From: Burkholderiales bacterium
GTDB lineage: Bacteria > Pseudomonadota > Gammaproteobacteria > Burkholderiales > Burkholderiaceae_C
Direction: 5' to 3'
Length of the DNA: 37,298 nucleotides
NCBI GenBank assembly: GCA_947446685.1
Contig: CANFIC010000005.1
Location: 1 to 37,298, forward strand
Below are positions 1-7,893 of the stretch, piece after piece. Position 1 is the stretch's first letter; every line of letters starts with the position of its first letter. The translations under genes were made by a program, and so were the position numbers. The notes below the pieces were generated by a model, which had not been told where the DNA came from, did not search any database, and saw only the letters and a list, made by a program, of their open reading frames with translations.

Positions 1-1017
1 CTCCTGCGTTTCAAGCGATACACCGATGACCTGACTGTCCTTGCCAAAATGAAGGACCAGCCGACCGTCCTGGTCGTCGCACCCTTGTCTGGCCACCACA
101 GCACCCTGCTGCGCGACACGGTTCGCCAGTTGTTGAAGGATCACAAAGTCTTCATCACCGACTGGACCGACGCCCGCATGGTGCCGCTTGCGGCCGGGGC
201 TTTCAGCCTCGACGATTACATCGCCTATGTGCAGGAATTCATCCGCCTGCTGGGCCCTGAATGCCATGTAATTTCAGTTTGCCAGCCGACCGTCCCGGTG
301 CTGGCGGCCATATCACTGATGGCCAGCAATGGTGAACAGACGCCGCGCAGCATGACGATGATGGGCGGGCCGATCGACGCGCGCCTGACGCCGACATCGG
401 TGAACAATCTGGCCACGACCAAACCTTACAGCTGGTTCGAGAACAACGTGATCTACCGTGTGCCGACCAACTTCGCTGGCGCGGGTCGGGCGGTCTACCC
501 GGGTTTCTTGCAGCACACCGGTTTTGTGGCCATGAACCCGGATCGCCACGCGACCTCGCATTACGACTATTTTCTCGACCTGATGCGCGGCGATGACGAT
601 GGTGCTGAAGCCCATCGCCAGTTTTATGACGAGTACAACGCCGTGCTCGACATGCCGGCCGAGTATTACCTCGACACGATCAAGACCGTCTTCCAGGATT
701 TCTCCCTGGTCAATGGCACTTGGGAGGTGCAGGGCCAATTGGTGCGGCCGCAGGACATCAGGGGTACGGCGCTGCTGACTGTGGAAGGCGAGCTCGATGA
801 CATTTCTGGCGCCGGCCAGACTCGCGCAGCCCATGGCTTATGTTCGGGCATCGAGGCTGAGCATCGCTACCATTACGACGCCATCGGTGCCGGCCATTAC
901 GGCATCTTTGCCGGCCGCCGTTGGCGCGACCATGTTTACCCCGAAGTGCAAGGCTTCATCGCCAAGTACGACCGGCCGAGCGTTGTGGCACCAGCCCCCG
1001 CCAAGAAACGCGCTTGA
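1..1017 (+). CDS. phaZ: Intracellular polyhydroxybutyrate depolymerase, 5' end cut by window edge
   Basis: Cytoplasmic alpha/beta-hydrolase that mobilises stored polyhydroxybutyrate granules. The frame is open from base 1, so the true start lies outside the window; 338 codons are visible, against about 400 residues for the family. Seen in sequence: the family block '[16 protein letters not shown]', then 'FITDW', a nucleophile motif V-C-Q-P (cysteine in place of serine, as in this intracellular PhaZ class), 'YPGFLQ', '[13 protein letters not shown]' with the candidate catalytic Asp, and 'GAGHYGIF' with the candidate catalytic His. The tail ends in a short Pro/Ala/Lys stretch. The stop TGA overlaps the TTG start of the next gene, so the two are probably co-transcribed. 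Family assignment is confident; polymer specificity is inferred from the family. Confidence 0.9.
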   Translation, partial: LLRFKRYTDDLTVLAKMKDQPTVLVVAPLSGHHSTLLRDTVRQLLKDHKVFITDWTDARMVPLAAGAFSLDDYIAYVQEFIRLLGPECHVISVCQPTVPVLAAISLMASNGEQTPRSMTMMGGPIDARLTPTSVNNLATTKPYSWFENNVIYRVPTNFAGAGRAVYPGFLQHTGFVAMNPDRHATSHYDYFLDLMRGDDDGAEAHRQFYDEYNAVLDMPAEYYLDTIKTVFQDFSLVNGTWEVQGQLVRPQDIRGTALLTVEGELDDISGAGQTRAAHGLCSGIEAEHRYHYDAIGAGHYGIFAGRRWRDHVYPEVQGFIAKYDRPSVVAPAPAKKRA

Positions 1018-1691
1018 CCCAGCAATTGCCAGCGCTGGAGCTTGCTGCGCAGGTCTTGCGCATCGAAGCGGCGCTGCCGCAAACGCAGTGCACACGCTGC
1101 GGCTATCCTGATTGCCGTGCCTATGCCGAAGCAGTGGCGATCGGGGTGGCAGGCATCAACCAATGCCCGCCCGGCGGTGCCCAAGGCATCGCCAGGTTGG
1201 CCGCCATCACCGGCCGACCCGCCCTGCCCCTGGACCCCGTGCATGGCATAGAAGGCCCGCGACTGCTGGCGGTGATCGACGAAGCCTGGTGCATAGGCTG
1301 CACGCTTTGCATCGCGGCCTGCCCGGTCGACTGCATCGTCGGCGCGCCCAAGCTGATGCATCTGGTCGTCGCCGAGCAATGTACCGGCTGCGAGCTCTGC
1401 CTGCCGGCCTGTCCGGTCGACTGCATTTCACTGGTCAATGTCAGCGGCAATGCCAGTGGTTGGTCAGCCTGGAGTGAGCGCGATGCCGCCGTAGCGGTTG
1501 ACCGCTATCAATTCCATCAGCAACGCCTACTACGCGACAAGCAGGACAACGATGCCCGCTTGCTCGCACTGGCGCAGGCCAAACTGGGTAATCTGGCCGC
1601 AGCCTCGAAAATCACCGAGCCCGCTGAGCTGGATCGCAAGCGCAGCATGATCGAAGCGGCGATCGCCAGGGCTCGCGCCGCGAAGCAGTAA
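1014..1691 (+). CDS. rsxB: RnfB/RsxB-like ferredoxin, solo soluble form
   Basis: Iron-sulfur electron carrier related to RnfB of the Rnf/Rsx complex. I chose the TTG start at 1014 because it overlaps the phaZ stop (TTGA) and begins just before conserved sequence; upstream in-frame residues are antisense-like. About 225 aa. In order: a Fe-S domain with Cys near 26, 29, 34 and 51 ('CTRCGYPDC' to 'NQCPPGG'), then two ferredoxin motifs ('[12 protein letters not shown]' near 93-104 and '[12 protein letters not shown]' near 123-134), then a charged helical tail. The hydrophobic N-terminal anchor of complete RnfB proteins is missing, and no rnfACDGE genes are nearby. It may act as a stand-alone ferredoxin or a Fe-S repair/reducing factor; the partner is unknown. 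Confidence 0.85.
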   Translation: MTQQLPALELAAQVLRIEAALPQTQCTRCGYPDCRAYAEAVAIGVAGINQCPPGGAQGIARLAAITGRPALPLDPVHGIEGPRLLAVIDEAWCIGCTLCIAACPVDCIVGAPKLMHLVVAEQCTGCELCLPACPVDCISLVNVSGNASGWSAWSERDAAVAVDRYQFHQQRLLRDKQDNDARLLALAQAKLGNLAAASKITEPAELDRKRSMIEAAIARARAAKQ

Positions 1692-1932
1692 CCCTAGATT
1701 CGGTAGTTGGACGCGGACGAGTGGGCTGCGATGCGGTGCGCGGGCAAGGCGTGCCGACGCAGTGGGCTGATGCCCACCAGGAGAAGCAACGCAGCCAGCG
1801 TGCCGTAGCGCGGTTCAATCGGCTGCGTAGCGTTCTCACCCATTGGGTGAACGCAGGCGGGCAGAGAAATCTCACAAGGCATGCAGCCTCCGAGGCGATG
1901 GAGCGCGATCAACTGCTGAATCTAGGGTCACT
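1687..1932. repeat. MITE-like structured element with terminal inverted repeats
   Basis: A 246-bp non-coding stretch between convergent rsxB and the deacetylase gene. Its ends form an imperfect 28-bp inverted repeat: the left end (1687-1714) and the reverse complement of the right end (1905-1932) share ACCCTAGATTC and then G.AGTTG and CGC, with about five mismatches. Inside are perfect palindromes: GTGGGC/GCCCAC (1762-1777, 4-nt loop), ACGCAGCC/GGCTGCGT (1789-1796 with 1821-1828) and TCACCC/GGGTGA (1836-1850, 3-nt loop). The stop codons of both flanking genes lie in the outermost bases of the repeat. No convincing ORF is present. It looks like a non-autonomous mobile or REP-like element, or a structured 3' end shared by both transcripts; copy number elsewhere is unknown. 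Confidence 0.6.
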
Positions 1933-2729
1933 CATGCCGCCGGCCAGTCCGCGCAGCGCCCCGCTTCGACAGCGCATTCCGCAAGCAACTCGCCAGCTTC
2001 GCTGCCGAGCCAGAAAGCCCTCTCCTGCAGGCGCGCCGCCCGAATGCCGTCGGGGCGATCTACTGCATCGCCCGCTCCGGGATGCGCCATCAACAAGCCG
2101 CCGTCAGGCAGCGAACGCAACCAGCCGGCGACCAACTGGGCCATCACAGCACCGGGGTCAAAGTCATAGACACCGGCAAAGTCCGCGTTCATGCGCAACT
2201 GCTGCCGCCCCGCAGCCCGCCGCAGCGCAGCCCCGCCAAGCCCGGCGATCAGCGCTGCTTTGGCTCCGCGCCAATGCTGGCTGCGGGTCGAACGCAAGGC
2301 ACAAGCGCTGCCATAGCGCCGGCTCATCTCACCCAGCACGGCGTCGCGCAACACCGGCAATTGATGCACATGCTGATGTCCGTCTAGATAATCCGGTGCA
2401 CGTTGCATGCCCGCCTCGAAAGCGTCGAGTTGCTCGGCAACCCAGCGATTCGCCTGCGCCTGATCAAGCTGGCCCAAGTAGGCCGCGGCGATCCAGCCTT
2501 GAAGGCTGCGGCCCATTGAGTAATCGGCGAATTCGTTGACATCAAGGTGCAAGCCGATGTCGGCGATCCCGATGCGCTCGCGCAGCGCTGCCGCAGCTGC
2601 CGGCCAGCCAGGCGCCAGCACCATGCAACTGGTCGCGCTGATGCGCCCGGTGTCGATGCACTCGATGATGGCGCGGCTGACCCCAGCATCGAAAGCGTAA
2701 TCATCGGCGCAGATCTGGATGCGTTTCAT
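1932..2729 (-). CDS. YdjC/ChbG-family deacetylase (NaxD/LgmC-like)
   Basis: Predicted carbohydrate deacetylase of the ChbG/HpnK/NaxD family, 265 aa. The ATG at 2729 overlaps the stop of the upstream gtrA-type gene (ATGA), which fixes the start. Metal-binding and catalytic signatures are visible: 'ICADDY' (Asp9-Asp10), 'GLHLDVN' (His61), 'DGHQHVHQLP' (His118-His122) and a late 'MAHPG'. It is the last gene of a four-gene operon with an ArnT-like transferase, a GT2 enzyme and a GtrA protein. In Francisella (NaxD) and Bordetella (LgmC) the same enzyme type deacetylates an undecaprenyl-phosphate-linked N-acetylhexosamine before transfer to lipid A; I infer that role here. A hopanoid role (HpnK) is less likely because no other hpn genes are present. 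Confidence 0.82.
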   Translation of the reverse strand: MKRIQICADDYAFDAGVSRAIIECIDTGRISATSCMVLAPGWPAAAAALRERIGIADIGLHLDVNEFADYSMGRSLQGWIAAAYLGQLDQAQANRWVAEQLDAFEAGMQRAPDYLDGHQHVHQLPVLRDAVLGEMSRRYGSACALRSTRSQHWRGAKAALIAGLGGAALRRAAGRQQLRMNADFAGVYDFDPGAVMAQLVAGWLRSLPDGGLLMAHPGAGDAVDRPDGIRAARLQERAFWLGSEAGELLAECAVEAGRCADWPAA

Positions 2730-3103
2730 GGCCGGCTCGATCGAAAAGCCCAATGACGACTCAGGATCCAGGTCATCGCGGCAACAGCCAGCAGCACCAG
2801 CAGCAGCGCCAAACGATATTCAAGGCCGGCAGCCAGCAGCAAGCCATAGAGCAGCTCGTTGCAGGTAAAGCCGAGCAAGGCGACGATAGCGAACCTGGGC
2901 AAGGCCGCGCCCGTCTTTGCCTGGCTGGAGGCAAAGCTGAAACGGTGATGACCGACGAAGCTGACGCCAAACGCCAGAACAAATCCCGCCACATTGGCCG
3001 CCAGCGCTGCCAGTTGCCATTGCGACACCAGCAACCAGACGACGCAGAAATGCAGCGAGGCTGCGCTGGCGCCGACCAGACCGAAATAGAACAAGGATTT
3101 CAA
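2726..3103 (-). CDS. GtrA-family membrane protein, probable lipid-linked sugar flippase
   Basis: Small 125-aa integral membrane protein with four hydrophobic helices (about 5-27, 32-52, 67-90 and 95-115) and the GtrA-family pattern of a G-F-x-x-x-F segment followed by 'HHRFSF' after the second helix. GtrA proteins flip undecaprenyl-phosphate-linked sugars across the inner membrane. The gene overlaps both neighbours by ATGA junctions, so it is translated as part of the glycolipid operon. In Bordetella lgm loci the fourth gene (LgmD) has a flippase role; the same is inferred here. Sugar specificity cannot be read from the sequence. Confidence 0.8.
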   Translation of the reverse strand: MKSLFYFGLVGASAASLHFCVVWLLVSQWQLAALAANVAGFVLAFGVSFVGHHRFSFASSQAKTGAALPRFAIVALLGFTCNELLYGLLLAAGLEYRLALLLVLLAVAAMTWILSRHWAFRSSRP

Positions 3104-4095
3104 TCCATTCCTACAACCGGCGCAGTCAGATCCTGCACCAGATAGAGCGGGCGCTGCTTGACCTCGTCGAAGACCCGGCCGAGGTATTCAGCAATGATGC
3201 CCAAACACAGCAGCTGCACGCCAGCCAGGAAGGTGATCGAAGCCGCCAAAGTCGCAAAGCCCGAGATCGGATTACCCAGAAAGACCTTTTCCGAAACAAT
3301 CCACAAGCCAAAGCCTACCGAGCCTATGGAAACCAGCAGTCCCAGCACCGAAACCAGCCGCAGCGGAACCTTGCTGAATGCAGTCAGACCGGTGAATGCC
3401 AGGGCCAGCAGATGGGCGAATTTGAAATTCGTTTCACCATGGGCTCTCGCGTCAGGCACGAATTCAACGGCCTTGGAACGAAACCCGACCCAGGCAAAAA
3501 GCCCTTTCATATAGCGCGCCCTCTCGGGCAGACTGCGCAGGGCCAGCACCACGCGCCGATCGAGCAGCCTGAAGTCACCGGCATCCGTAGGCAGTTCGAA
3601 GCGCGATCCGCGTTGCATCAGCCAATAGAAAAAACTTGTGTAGCCACGCCTTGCCATCGACTGCGATTGACGCCGCCCGGTCTGCACCGCATAGACCACA
3701 TCAAAGCCTTCGCGCCATGCCGGCAACATGGCCAGCACCGTGTCGATCGGATGCTGGCCATCCGAGTCCATCGTGATCACCACATCGCCTAAGGCAATAT
3801 CGAGCCCGGCACTGAGCGCTGCTTCCTTGCCAAAATTGCGTGACAAGCGCAGCAAGCGCAGCGGCAAGCCCTGCTGAATCAGTCCATGGCAGAGCAAGGC
3901 CGTATCGTCCTGGCTGCCGTCATCGACGACCAGCAATTCGATGCTCTGGCCGCCTGCTGTCAAGCGGCGGGTCAATTCAGGCAGCAAGTCGGCCAGATTA
4001 CGCGCCTCGTTGAAGGCTGGCAGCACCACCGTGATCAGGGCCGGCAGTGGCCGAAGTTGATCTGTGGCGAGAAGACTGTTCGATGACATATTCAT
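3100..4095 (-). CDS. GT2 polyprenyl-phosphate glycosyltransferase (ArnC/GtrB/LgmB-like)
   Basis: Inner-membrane GT-A fold transferase, 331 aa, that would load a sugar from a nucleotide donor onto undecaprenyl phosphate. The ATG at 4095 overlaps the upstream stop (ATGA); a longer reading from 4134 runs into the preceding gene. Seen: nucleotide-binding start 'VVLPAFNE' near 24-30, 'ELLVVDDGSQDDT' near 53-65, metal site 'TMDSDGQHP' near 109-116, and an 'LSRNFGKEAAL' segment typical of the DPM/ArnC/GtrB group. Two transmembrane helices follow near 232-255 and 268-292. Neighbours (deacetylase, flippase, ArnT-like transferase) suggest an N-acetylhexosamine donor, as in FlmF2/LgmB; that substrate is inference. 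Confidence 0.88.
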   Translation of the reverse strand: MNMSSNSLLATDQLRPLPALITVVLPAFNEARNLADLLPELTRRLTAGGQSIELLVVDDGSQDDTALLCHGLIQQGLPLRLLRLSRNFGKEAALSAGLDIALGDVVITMDSDGQHPIDTVLAMLPAWREGFDVVYAVQTGRRQSQSMARRGYTSFFYWLMQRGSRFELPTDAGDFRLLDRRVVLALRSLPERARYMKGLFAWVGFRSKAVEFVPDARAHGETNFKFAHLLALAFTGLTAFSKVPLRLVSVLGLLVSIGSVGFGLWIVSEKVFLGNPISGFATLAASITFLAGVQLLCLGIIAEYLGRVFDEVKQRPLYLVQDLTAPVVGMD

Positions 4096-5540
4096 TGCCC
4101 CGGTTTGGCGACAACTTCGTCGCGCAGCAAGCATTGTTCACGGTTGCAGGCTAGCGCCGCAGTCGGCAGCGATGATTTATCCAAGCGGGCAACGACTTTG
4201 AAAGCCGGTGCGCCTGGGCTGCCCGGCATGCCGGCATAGAGCCGGCCGCCGGTGTAGAAGTAAGCCGAATAAGCCGGCTTGGCCGGATAGACCAGGCGAC
4301 AGTCCTGGCCGCCACAGGCTTGCTGATAGGCCTCGATCAGCGGCAGGTCTGAATGTCCGGCCCCGACCTGCGGCGCTTTGAAGAAAAACACCCAGCCGTA
4401 AACCAGCAACAAGACCATCGCCAGGCCCCAGGACCTGATCTGCGCCAGGCTGGCGGCAGGCAAGATGCACACGGCCAGGATGGCCAGTCCCGGCAAGGCG
4501 GTCAGCGCATAGGTCCAGATGATATTTCTCGCTGCAGTGAACAGCAGCAAGGGTGCCAGGGTGATGCAAAGCGCATAGCAGGCCAGCTCACTGCCGCCCA
4601 CCTCGCGGTACTGGGCGCTCAGCGTTCCTGCGCCCTGTTTGAAGCGCAACCAGGGGGCACGCAGCAGCAGCAACAGCACCGCTGGCAATCCCGCCAGCAT
4701 GGTGTAAGGCCAGATGATGCCGAACGGTTGGGCATGGGCAAAGCCGTAGCGGTCGCCTTGCCAACCCGGTTGCAAGAAGCGCATCACATGCTCGCCGAGC
4801 ACGAAATAGCTGATGAAACCCGGCGTCTTCAATTCGGCCGCCCAATACCAGGGCACCGCCACAGCCAGGCAGATCAGCCAGACCCAGCGGTCGCGCAGCA
4901 GGATCAGTACGACCGGCCAATGGTGGCGCCAACCGGCATGCAGCAGGATCGGCAGCAGGGCCAGCACCGCGGCCGCCGGCCCTTTGGTCAGCAGCGCCAG
5001 CCCCATGCCGAAGGCCAGCCAGCGGGAAAATCGCCGGCGTTCGGCATCTGCCGAGTGCAGGATCCGCCACCATGAAGCCTGCACCAGCATCACGCAGGCG
5101 ATCAAGGTTGCGTCAGTCATCACCGCGCCAGCACTGATGAAAAACAGCGGACTCAAGGCCAGGACTGAAAGCACCGCCCAGATCTGCAGTCGCGGCAGCG
5201 TGCCGGCCAGCATCCAGGCAAGCGCGGCCAAGGCTGCCGTGCTCCAGCCAACTGCCGGCAGGCGCGCAGCCCATTCGCTGACGCCGAAAATCTGCATCGA
5301 CAGCGCCTGACTCCAGGTCGACAAGGGCGGCTTGGCCCAGAACAACTCGGTCGGCGTGATATGCGGGCTGATCCAGTCGCCCAGCTGCAGCATCAGGCGG
5401 GCGATCTCGGCATAGCGCGCCTCGGTATGGTCGGTCAGCGGCGTTGCTGCCAGGCTCACCAGGCGCAGCAGCAAGGCCAGCGCCAGCACATAGATCCAGG
5501 GCCTGACGGCAGACTTGGCCGGTTGGTTCGATTCGTTCAT
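4092..5540 (-). CDS. ArnT-like GT83 glycosyltransferase (LgmA/FlmK-like)
   Basis: Multi-pass inner-membrane GT-C transferase, 482 aa, first gene of the minus-strand lipid A modification operon. I start it at ATG 5540; further upstream the same frame is only antisense to nth. The first periplasmic loop carries the ArnT-type acidic signature 'TEARYAEIARLM...GDW' (Glu40, Arg42) and then 'FWAKPPLSTW', corresponding to the conserved E-x-R-Y-A and F-x-K-P-P motifs. About 10-11 hydrophobic helices follow, with 'GEHVMRF' near the middle. Family members move a sugar from undecaprenyl phosphate to lipid A phosphates; with the YdjC deacetylase present, a glucosamine or galactosamine is more likely than L-Ara4N. 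The start region lacks a strong Shine-Dalgarno sequence. Confidence 0.85.
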   Translation of the reverse strand: MNESNQPAKSAVRPWIYVLALALLLRLVSLAATPLTDHTEARYAEIARLMLQLGDWISPHITPTELFWAKPPLSTWSQALSMQIFGVSEWAARLPAVGWSTAALAALAWMLAGTLPRLQIWAVLSVLALSPLFFISAGAVMTDATLIACVMLVQASWWRILHSADAERRRFSRWLAFGMGLALLTKGPAAAVLALLPILLHAGWRHHWPVVLILLRDRWVWLICLAVAVPWYWAAELKTPGFISYFVLGEHVMRFLQPGWQGDRYGFAHAQPFGIIWPYTMLAGLPAVLLLLLRAPWLRFKQGAGTLSAQYREVGGSELACYALCITLAPLLLFTAARNIIWTYALTALPGLAILAVCILPAASLAQIRSWGLAMVLLLVYGWVFFFKAPQVGAGHSDLPLIEAYQQACGGQDCRLVYPAKPAYSAYFYTGGRLYAGMPGSPGAPAFKVVARLDKSSLPTAALACNREQCLLRDEVVAKPGQ

Positions 5541-5600
5541 GGGCTGAAGTATCGGCGGGATTGCCAAAGTCCCCGGCAAGAGCGGTGACAATCGCGATTC

Positions 5601-6263
5601 ATGAACAAGCAACAAATTCTTGGCTTCTTTCAAACTCTGCGCGCTGCCAACCCGGCGCCACAGACCGAGCTTGAATATGCCAGCGTGTTCGAATTGCTGG
5701 TCGCGGTGTTGCTGTCGGCGCAGGCCACCGACGTCAGCGTCAACAAGGCGACGCGGCGCTTGTTCTTGCTGGCCCATACGCCGCAGCAGCTGCTGGCCCT
5801 CGGCGAAGAGGGTCTGATAGAGCAGATCCGCACCATCGGCCTGTTCCGCAGCAAGGCGCGGCATTTGATTGCCACCTGCGGAATGCTGATCGAGCGGCAT
5901 GGCGGGCAGGTGCCCCGTAATCGCGAAGCACTCGAGGCCTTGCCCGGCGTAGGGCGCAAGACTGCCAATGTGGTGCTCAACTGCGCTTTCGGCGAGGCGA
6001 CTATGGCCGTCGACACCCATCTCTTCCGGGTCGGCAACCGCACTGGACTGGCGACAGGCAAGACGCCCTTGGCGGTCGAGAAAGCCTTGCTCAAACGCAT
6101 TCCGGCGGAGTTTCTGGTCGACGCCCATCACTGGCTGATCCTGCATGGACGTTATGTCTGCAAGGCGCGGCAACCCCTTTGCGCCCAGTGCAAAGTGGCC
6201 GAATTCTGCGATCACGGTCGCCGCCTACAATTGCCGATTGCCAAAAGAGCCCGCCATGCCTAG
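5601..6263 (+). CDS. nth: Endonuclease III
   Basis: Base-excision repair DNA glycosylase/AP lyase for oxidised pyrimidines, 220 aa, full length. The helix-hairpin-helix 'LPGVGRKTANVV' contains the catalytic Lys120, and 'MAVDTHLFRV' the catalytic Asp138. The C-terminal 4Fe-4S cluster ligands are complete with spacing C-x6-C-x2-C-x5-C (Cys187, 194, 197, 203). It diverges from the glycolipid operon across a 60-bp gap and overlaps the next gene by 8 bases (ATGCCTAG). In enterobacteria nth ends the rsx operon; here rsxB is about 4 kb upstream, separated by the repeat element and the glycolipid operon. Confidence 0.97.
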   Translation: MNKQQILGFFQTLRAANPAPQTELEYASVFELLVAVLLSAQATDVSVNKATRRLFLLAHTPQQLLALGEEGLIEQIRTIGLFRSKARHLIATCGMLIERHGGQVPRNREALEALPGVGRKTANVVLNCAFGEATMAVDTHLFRVGNRTGLATGKTPLAVEKALLKRIPAEFLVDAHHWLILHGRYVCKARQPLCAQCKVAEFCDHGRRLQLPIAKRARHA

Positions 6264-6471
6264 CCTTGCCGACCTGATCGACCGCGTAGAGCGCCTGCTG
6301 CTTCGCCATGATGAACTGAAACGAACCAATGCCCTGCTGCAGGAGCAGGTGCAAAGCCTCGAGCATGAACGAGACAATCTGCGTTCCCGCCTGAATGCTG
6401 CCCGCGCCCGCATCGACGCCTTGCTGCTGCGCCTGCCCGCTGCGGGCGAAACAGGAAAGACCCTGCCATGA
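6256..6471 (+). CDS. Small coiled-coil protein (TIGR02449/ZapB-like)
   Basis: 71-aa protein that is almost entirely a charged heptad coiled coil ('LIDRVERLLLRHDELKRTN', then alternating L/Q/E/R). Proteins of this type sit directly upstream of zapA in many beta- and gammaproteobacteria and resemble ZapB or SlyX in form. It overlaps nth by 8 bases and zapA by ATGA, so it is translated with zapA. A role in Z-ring assembly is inferred from position and fold only. Confidence 0.8.
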   Translation: MPSLADLIDRVERLLLRHDELKRTNALLQEQVQSLEHERDNLRSRLNAARARIDALLLRLPAAGETGKTLP

Positions 6472-6776
6472 AACAAATGGAAGTGACCATCCTGGGGCAG
6501 AGCTATCTGCTCGGTTGCCCTGACGGCGGCGAAGCGGCGTTGACCCAGGCAGTCGGACAGGTCGATCGCGAAATGAGCGCGATCCGCGATGCCGGCAAAA
6601 TCAAAGCGCGCGAACGCATCGCCGTCCTGGCGGCCTTGAACCTGGCCTATCAACTGACAGCGCCAGCGCAAAAACCGTCTGCCGACCTGAGCTTGCAAAG
6701 TAACAACCTGCCGGAGTTGGACGGACTGATACGCCGGCTTGACGAAGCCCTTGGCCACGACGGTCAATTACTCTGA
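6468..6776 (+). CDS. zapA: Cell division protein ZapA
   Basis: 102-aa FtsZ-associated protein that cross-links FtsZ filaments at midcell. Seen: the N-terminal globular part starting 'VTILGQSYLLGCPDGGE', the 'LTQAVGQVDREMSAIRD' helix, the 'RERIAVLAALNLAYQL' helix, and a C-terminal helix ending 'LDGLIRRLDEAL'. It overlaps the coiled-coil gene (ATGA) and is followed by 6S RNA, the conserved zapA-ssrS order. Confidence 0.92.
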   Translation: MKQMEVTILGQSYLLGCPDGGEAALTQAVGQVDREMSAIRDAGKIKARERIAVLAALNLAYQLTAPAQKPSADLSLQSNNLPELDGLIRRLDEALGHDGQLL

Positions 6777-6802
6777 TCGGCCCGATTGAGCCTGAGCAAG
6801 CT

Positions 6803-6808
6803 TAGAAT
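6803..6808 (+). promoter_or_regulatory. -10 element of the 6S RNA promoter
   Basis: TAGAAT lies 7 bases before the first base of the 6S closing stem at 6815, the right distance for a sigma-70 start. I do not see a good -35 at 16-18 bp; TTGAGC at 6786-6791 is only 11 bp away. Confidence 0.45.
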
Positions 6809-6814
6809 CAGTTC

Positions 6815-6988
6815 GTCCACTGCTCTCGCGTGAGTTTTATATTTCCTTGAACCAATGCTCTATGAGCAAGGGCTTGGAATATCGCCAGGCTGGTGTGAGC
6901 ATCTCGCGTCAGATGAACCCGAAGCCTGTGCTGACCTCGCCCACCTGAACCCCCGGTTCAGGAATGCGACTCACGGTCTGCGGTGGAC
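6815..6988 (+). ncRNA. ssrS: 6S RNA
   Basis: Global regulator that mimics an open promoter and sequesters sigma-70 RNA polymerase. The position directly after zapA is conserved. Ends pair: GTCCAC (6815-6820) with GTGGAC (6983-6988), and CGTGAGT (6829-6835) with ACTCACG (6969-6975). Landmarks matching the E. coli RNA in order are 'GGCTGGTGTGAGCAT', 'GAAGCCTGTGCTGAC', and the diagnostic 'CACCTGAACCCCCGGTTCAGG' region followed by 'GTCTGCGGTGG'. Length of about 174 nt is normal. The exact 3' end is uncertain by a few bases, and no clear intrinsic terminator follows. I see no ygfA homologue behind it. Confidence 0.88.
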
Positions 6989-7072
6989 ACCCTCCTCGAT
7001 CCGCTCGAGCGCCTGTCGACCTAGTCAGTCAGCAAGTCTGATTGGCCGCTTACCAATGCTGCTGGAGCCGCC

Positions 7073-7888
7073 TTGAGCTTTGATCCTGTCCTGATTCTTG
7101 AATTGCTGGCCTTGGGCCTGGTCGCGGGCTTCCTCGCGGGTTTGCTGGGCATCGGTGGCGGCATGATGATGGTGCCATTTCTGACGCTGATCATGTCGCA
7201 CCGGGGCGTCGACGCCGGGATGGCAGTGAAGATGGCAATTGCCACAGCAATGGCCAGCGTGATGTTCACCTCCCTATCCAGTTTGCGCGCTCATCACAAG
7301 CGCGGCGCGGTGCGCTGGGATCTGGTGCGGGGCATGGCACCGGGCCTGATAGTCGGTGGCCTGCTTTCCGGCGCAGGGATATTTTCCATCATCAAGGGCA
7401 ATTCGCTGGCCTTCATCTTTGCCGGTTTCGTTGGCTTTTCTGCCGTTCAGATGCTGCGCAACAAGAAGCCCAAACCGGGCCGGGAGATGCCCGGCGCCGC
7501 GGGACAGATCAGCGCCGGGGTCGGCATCGGGATGTTGTCGGGGCTGGTCGGTGCCGGCGGCGCTTTCATGTCGGTGCCCTTCATGACCCGGGGCAATGTC
7601 ACGATGCACAGCGCGGTCGCGACCAGTGCTGCCATCGGTTTTCCGGTCGCCCTGGCCAACACCTTGGGCTATGTCATCGGCGGCTGGTCATTGCCTGAGA
7701 CCGTACCCTATGCCTACGGTTTTCTCTATCTGCCAGCCTTGCTGGTCATTTCTTCGACCAGTGTGTTGATGGCACCGATCGGCGCACGTACAGCCCATGC
7801 AATGGACGTCTCACAACTGAAACGGACCTTTGCCTGCCTGCTTTTCTTGATCGCCGGCTATATGCTTTACAAGGGTTTGACCGCCTGA
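7073..7888 (+). CDS. TauE/SafE (TSUP) family permease
   Basis: Integral membrane protein of 271 aa with about eight hydrophobic helices in two repeats. Each repeat shows a family motif: 'AGLLGIGGGMMMVPFL' near 22-37 and 'SGLVGAGGAFMSVPFM' near 155-170. TSUP members export or import organosulfonates, sulfite or related anions; no neighbouring gene gives a substrate. The start is TTG at 7073, with GGAG five bases upstream (7064-7067). It precedes ribD by 5 bases and may be read with it. Confidence 0.85.
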   Translation: MSFDPVLILELLALGLVAGFLAGLLGIGGGMMMVPFLTLIMSHRGVDAGMAVKMAIATAMASVMFTSLSSLRAHHKRGAVRWDLVRGMAPGLIVGGLLSGAGIFSIIKGNSLAFIFAGFVGFSAVQMLRNKKPKPGREMPGAAGQISAGVGIGMLSGLVGAGGAFMSVPFMTRGNVTMHSAVATSAAIGFPVALANTLGYVIGGWSLPETVPYAYGFLYLPALLVISSTSVLMAPIGARTAHAMDVSQLKRTFACLLFLIAGYMLYKGLTA

Positions 7889-7893
7889 TCGCC

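Noticed and set aside
1721-2539. 272-codon plus-strand frame
   Set aside because: Runs through the palindromic element and antisense to the YdjC deacetylase; Arg/Pro/Ser-rich with no recognisable domain.
5541-6215. Long minus-strand extension (to 707 codons) of the ArnT-like frame
   Set aside because: It is antisense to nth, which has all catalytic and Fe-S residues; the ArnT homology begins only after ATG 5540.
6786-6808. TTGAGC/TAGAAT as a complete sigma-70 promoter for 6S RNA
   Set aside because: The spacing is only 11 bp; I keep only the -10 element.
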